Assembly: GCA_019614645.1 (NCBI GenBank) | Contig: JABWDB010000004.1 | Location: forward strand, 14,694,001 to 14,758,000 | Reading direction: 5' to 3' | Origin: Stratiolaelaps scimitus | Taxonomy: Eukaryota; Arthropoda; Arachnida; Mesostigmata; Laelapidae | Length of the DNA stretch: 64,000 nt | In this document: positions 61,624 through 64,000 of the stretch, in pieces | Layout: every line of letters begins with the position of its first letter | How positions within the stretch are numbered: position 1 is the first letter of the stretch | Program-made: the position numbers and the translations under genes | Notes under the pieces: model-generated | Told to the model about the DNA's origin: nothing | What the model saw: the letters and a program-made list of their open reading frames with translations, nothing else | Database searches by the model: none

Positions 61624-61643
61624 GCTAGCCAGGCCTGGCTAGC
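61624..61643. repeat. 20-bp perfect palindrome
   Basis: GCTAGCCAGGCCTGGCTAGC equals its own reverse complement, with no spacer. It is not part of a simple repeat. The next flanking bases (G and A) do not extend the symmetry. Confidence 0.97.
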
Positions 61644-61836
61644 ACAATCACAACAATACATCAGAATCTCCACGGTCGCCTCTTTGGCTACTGCGGCCCT
61701 CGTCCTGCATGTGTATGCTTTTGCAACGACCACAACGATACACAAGTATTTATCATAGGAGCCAGACGTCCAAGTTTACACACAGAAACGGACACATGCA
61801 TCACGTGTCAACAAACACACAAAACGTTCAAGACAA

Positions 61837-61863
61837 ATATATATATATATATATGTATATTGT

Positions 61864-61906
<43 letters not shown>

Positions 61907-61911
61907 TGTTG
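61837..61911. repeat. Two TA arrays punctuated by a repeated 10-mer
   Basis: A TA array (61837-61854) is followed by TATATTGTTG (61856-61865), a second pure TA array (61866-61900) and the same 10-mer again (61902-61911). Confidence 0.96.
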
Positions 61912-62749
61912 TATGTAGTCAATGTATGAAGACCGATAGAGTCGTTAACCGATCAGTCTCTGGTCGGCCTTGTCAGAGCAGTGCTTGTCTCGCGAGCCAA
62001 GGTCGAACGTGCTTGACTGTCCTGCCGCGGCCCGTGCGGACGTTGTCTGCCCTGCTTGTTATTGTTGAGAGAGTCAATAAGGGGCAATAGCTGGCTGGTC
62101 GGAGGCAACACGAAACCAACGTGATATCGTTACTACTACCACTACCACTACTATTCATTCAACAGACGGCTGTATCGCTCTTGCTATGTCCTGGTCAATG
62201 AACCTATTGCATTCTTATTGGCACGTCTGGCTTTCAAACGGACTTTCGAGGCTAACATAGCAATGACGCCATGAAATTCGGATCGAGCCGGGTGCGGTGG
62301 GCGCGGACCGAGGATCAGAATATTCCAACTGGCAACTTTCAATGGGCCGGCGGTTCTCTCGCCGACGAGTAAAAGATACTTTACTTTGCGTGCCCTGGCG
62401 AATGGTTTTTCGCCGTTCACATCGACGTATGAAGGGCCTCGCAGTCCGACCTCCGTTCCGAGCGCTCGGCTCTGTTCGGCTTACAACCTTCAAATTCCAA
62501 GTACTTTCTTTAACTGATTTTATCGTATTTTGCATGAACTCTGCTTCATAACATCAGTAGACGACGACTTGCTACGATGATCAAGCAGTCGTGTTCACAG
62601 ACAATTAAATGTATGAAACTGTCTAGTATTTATTGTAATTTATGTCATTAATAAGCAATGATATTACTAATATGAAAAAAAAAACGTTGACTCTCCATGT
62701 ATCTAGATTATCAGCTACAATAAATAATGCACAGAAAAGCTTGTTTTAA

Positions 62750-62766
62750 ATATATATATATATATA
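62750..62766. repeat. (AT)8 microsatellite
   Basis: Seventeen bases of alternating A and T, in an AT-rich stretch. Confidence 0.95.
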
Positions 62767-63673
62767 AGACTTCAGGTATGATCTTCGGTCCGACTTGTTC
62801 AAATCACCGCTCCTAAGAATAGCAGTTCGATAGATAAGCAGTGAACAAGTCAGTCGGCGTTCTACGCGGTCGAATACAGCAGCTTGCAGTTATTATAATA
62901 TTATTATTATACTTACAACTGTATCCACAAGCCTATAGTATTATATTATATAAACCGCACATCGGGCGTCGGCCAATTCGCCAGCTCGGCCTTCCAGTCA
63001 GATAAACAACGCTGCAGAAAGCAACGAACACGGGAATTTGCGTATTTAAGCGCATTGAAGCAACAAGCCCCTCTGAAATGAGCCTAAGTACTTCTCTGGT
63101 AAGCCACAGATTAGTGGCTTCATGAAATCTGTTGGTCTGAGTCAATGCTTACGACTTGGCCTCGGCTCTGATGGCGGGGTAAGCGCTGATGGGAGACGAG
63201 ATAAACAACATCCACCATGTCCGAAGCCGCGTTCGCGAGTCTGTGTGCCTTGCAGACAACGAACCGTCGGCGGGACTGTAGCAATACATACGACGCATAA
63301 TACCCTCGTCACTTCGCGATTGAGTGCGACAGACTGTGCGCGACTGCGTTCGTACTGTATTCTTCTACGATAACAAATCACTAAATATTCAGAGACTAGG
63401 GGCAGTGTTGCATCCCGTTTAGAAGAGGAAATCCACCACCGGATGTGCACATTATGAAGAAATGGACACAGAGAGGCCCAACAACGCCACCATCCCATCC
63501 ATGTTTAGTAGTCGTTCGAACGTCCGGGAGGGAAGGAGGCGCTTAAGGACAGGAAATTCGACCAATTTCAACTCTTCCTCCCCTTCTCCTTCTTAGGGGA
63601 GTTGGGCCGAGACAGGCGTAGGCCAGCCATGTCCTATTTCTTGTCCATACCGATCTCATCACCGTCCAAAGCA

Positions 63674-63696
63674 TCTCTCTCTCTCTCTCTCTCTCT
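63674..63696. repeat. (TC)11 microsatellite
   Basis: Twenty-three bases of alternating T and C. Confidence 0.97.
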
Positions 63697-63856
63697 ATCC
63701 CTTACTCATTCATTTCCCTACCTATTTCGATGTCTATTTCACTGTGTGTTGTGACGGCTTCCGCCCTGTTACCCTAGTTCATTATTCCCCTCGAAATGAA
63801 TACAGCGCGTAGCTGAACCAGCGAACAGGAATCCAAAGTTAGCGCGAAAGCTAGAC

Positions 63857-63876
63857 AGAGAGAGAGAGAGAGAGAG
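63857..63876. repeat. (AG)10 microsatellite
   Basis: Twenty bases of alternating A and G. It lies 160 bases from the TC array, so the pair could form an imperfect inverted repeat. Confidence 0.96.
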
Positions 63877-64000
63877 AAACAGAGGGAATGGAACATCGCG
63901 AAAAGTGAGAGAGGAAAAGGTCACTTTGTCGTCGAAGTCGTCCCTCGCTTCTTCGTTGTGTTTTAAGGAGAACGATGGCGTCATTATCGACATCGTTCGA

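Overview
This window reads as eukaryotic nuclear DNA, most likely from an animal. Base composition looks roughly balanced (judged by eye, not counted). The sequence is full of short tandem arrays: (TA)n, (CT/GA)n, and CAG/CTG, CGG and GTT triplets. Open frames are short and overlap on all six frames. There is no operon layout, no ribosome-binding-site spacing, no rRNA and no complete tRNA. The microsatellite mix would fit an invertebrate such as an arthropod, but nothing here identifies the group and I do not claim one.

I recognise no gene. No frame carries a domain I can name: no homeobox, zinc-finger array, kinase, receptor, channel or intact transposase or reverse transcriptase. The best reading is intergenic and/or intronic DNA, possibly with a few short exons. 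As a calibration, I translated a stretch with no long frame (about 8.3-8.9 kb). It also gave fragments that look like protein, so a natural-looking peptide string is weak evidence here. I therefore list only frames with some extra support (a plausible splice site, a polyadenylation signal, unusual length, or an unusual shortage of stops), all at low confidence.

Layout. 1-6.3 kb: scattered short frames, one 94-codon ATG frame followed by two AATAAA signals, and one candidate 3' exon ending at 6.33 kb. 6.5-8.2 kb: a triplet-repeat array, then a GC-rich block. 8.2-10.0 kb: no frame of 60 codons on either strand. 10.1-13.5 kb: a tRNA-like A-box/B-box pair, a candidate internal exon, and a GC-rich stretch. 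13.5-32 kb: mostly featureless apart from TA, CT and CAG arrays, the longest TA array lying at 31.9 kb. 32.1-34.8 kb: the + strand is unusually poor in stops and holds a roughly 400-codon frame broken by one TAA. 36.6-38.5 kb: a GC-rich stretch with a glycine-rich candidate exon, a 40-nt polypurine run, a 25-bp tandem duplication and an 84-nt inverted repeat. 39-50 kb: microsatellites, degraded-looking frames and a second inverted repeat at 45.9 kb. 50-64 kb: a G-tract cluster, a 17-bp tandem duplication, several stretches without frames, a 20-bp perfect palindrome and more TA arrays.

The firmest observations are structural. They are two inverted repeats able to fold as hairpins (38420-38503 and 45893-45938), the 20-bp palindrome at 61624-61643, the G-tract cluster at 50690-50721, and the stop-poor block at 32.1-34.8 kb. 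No pathway or multi-gene system is visible.
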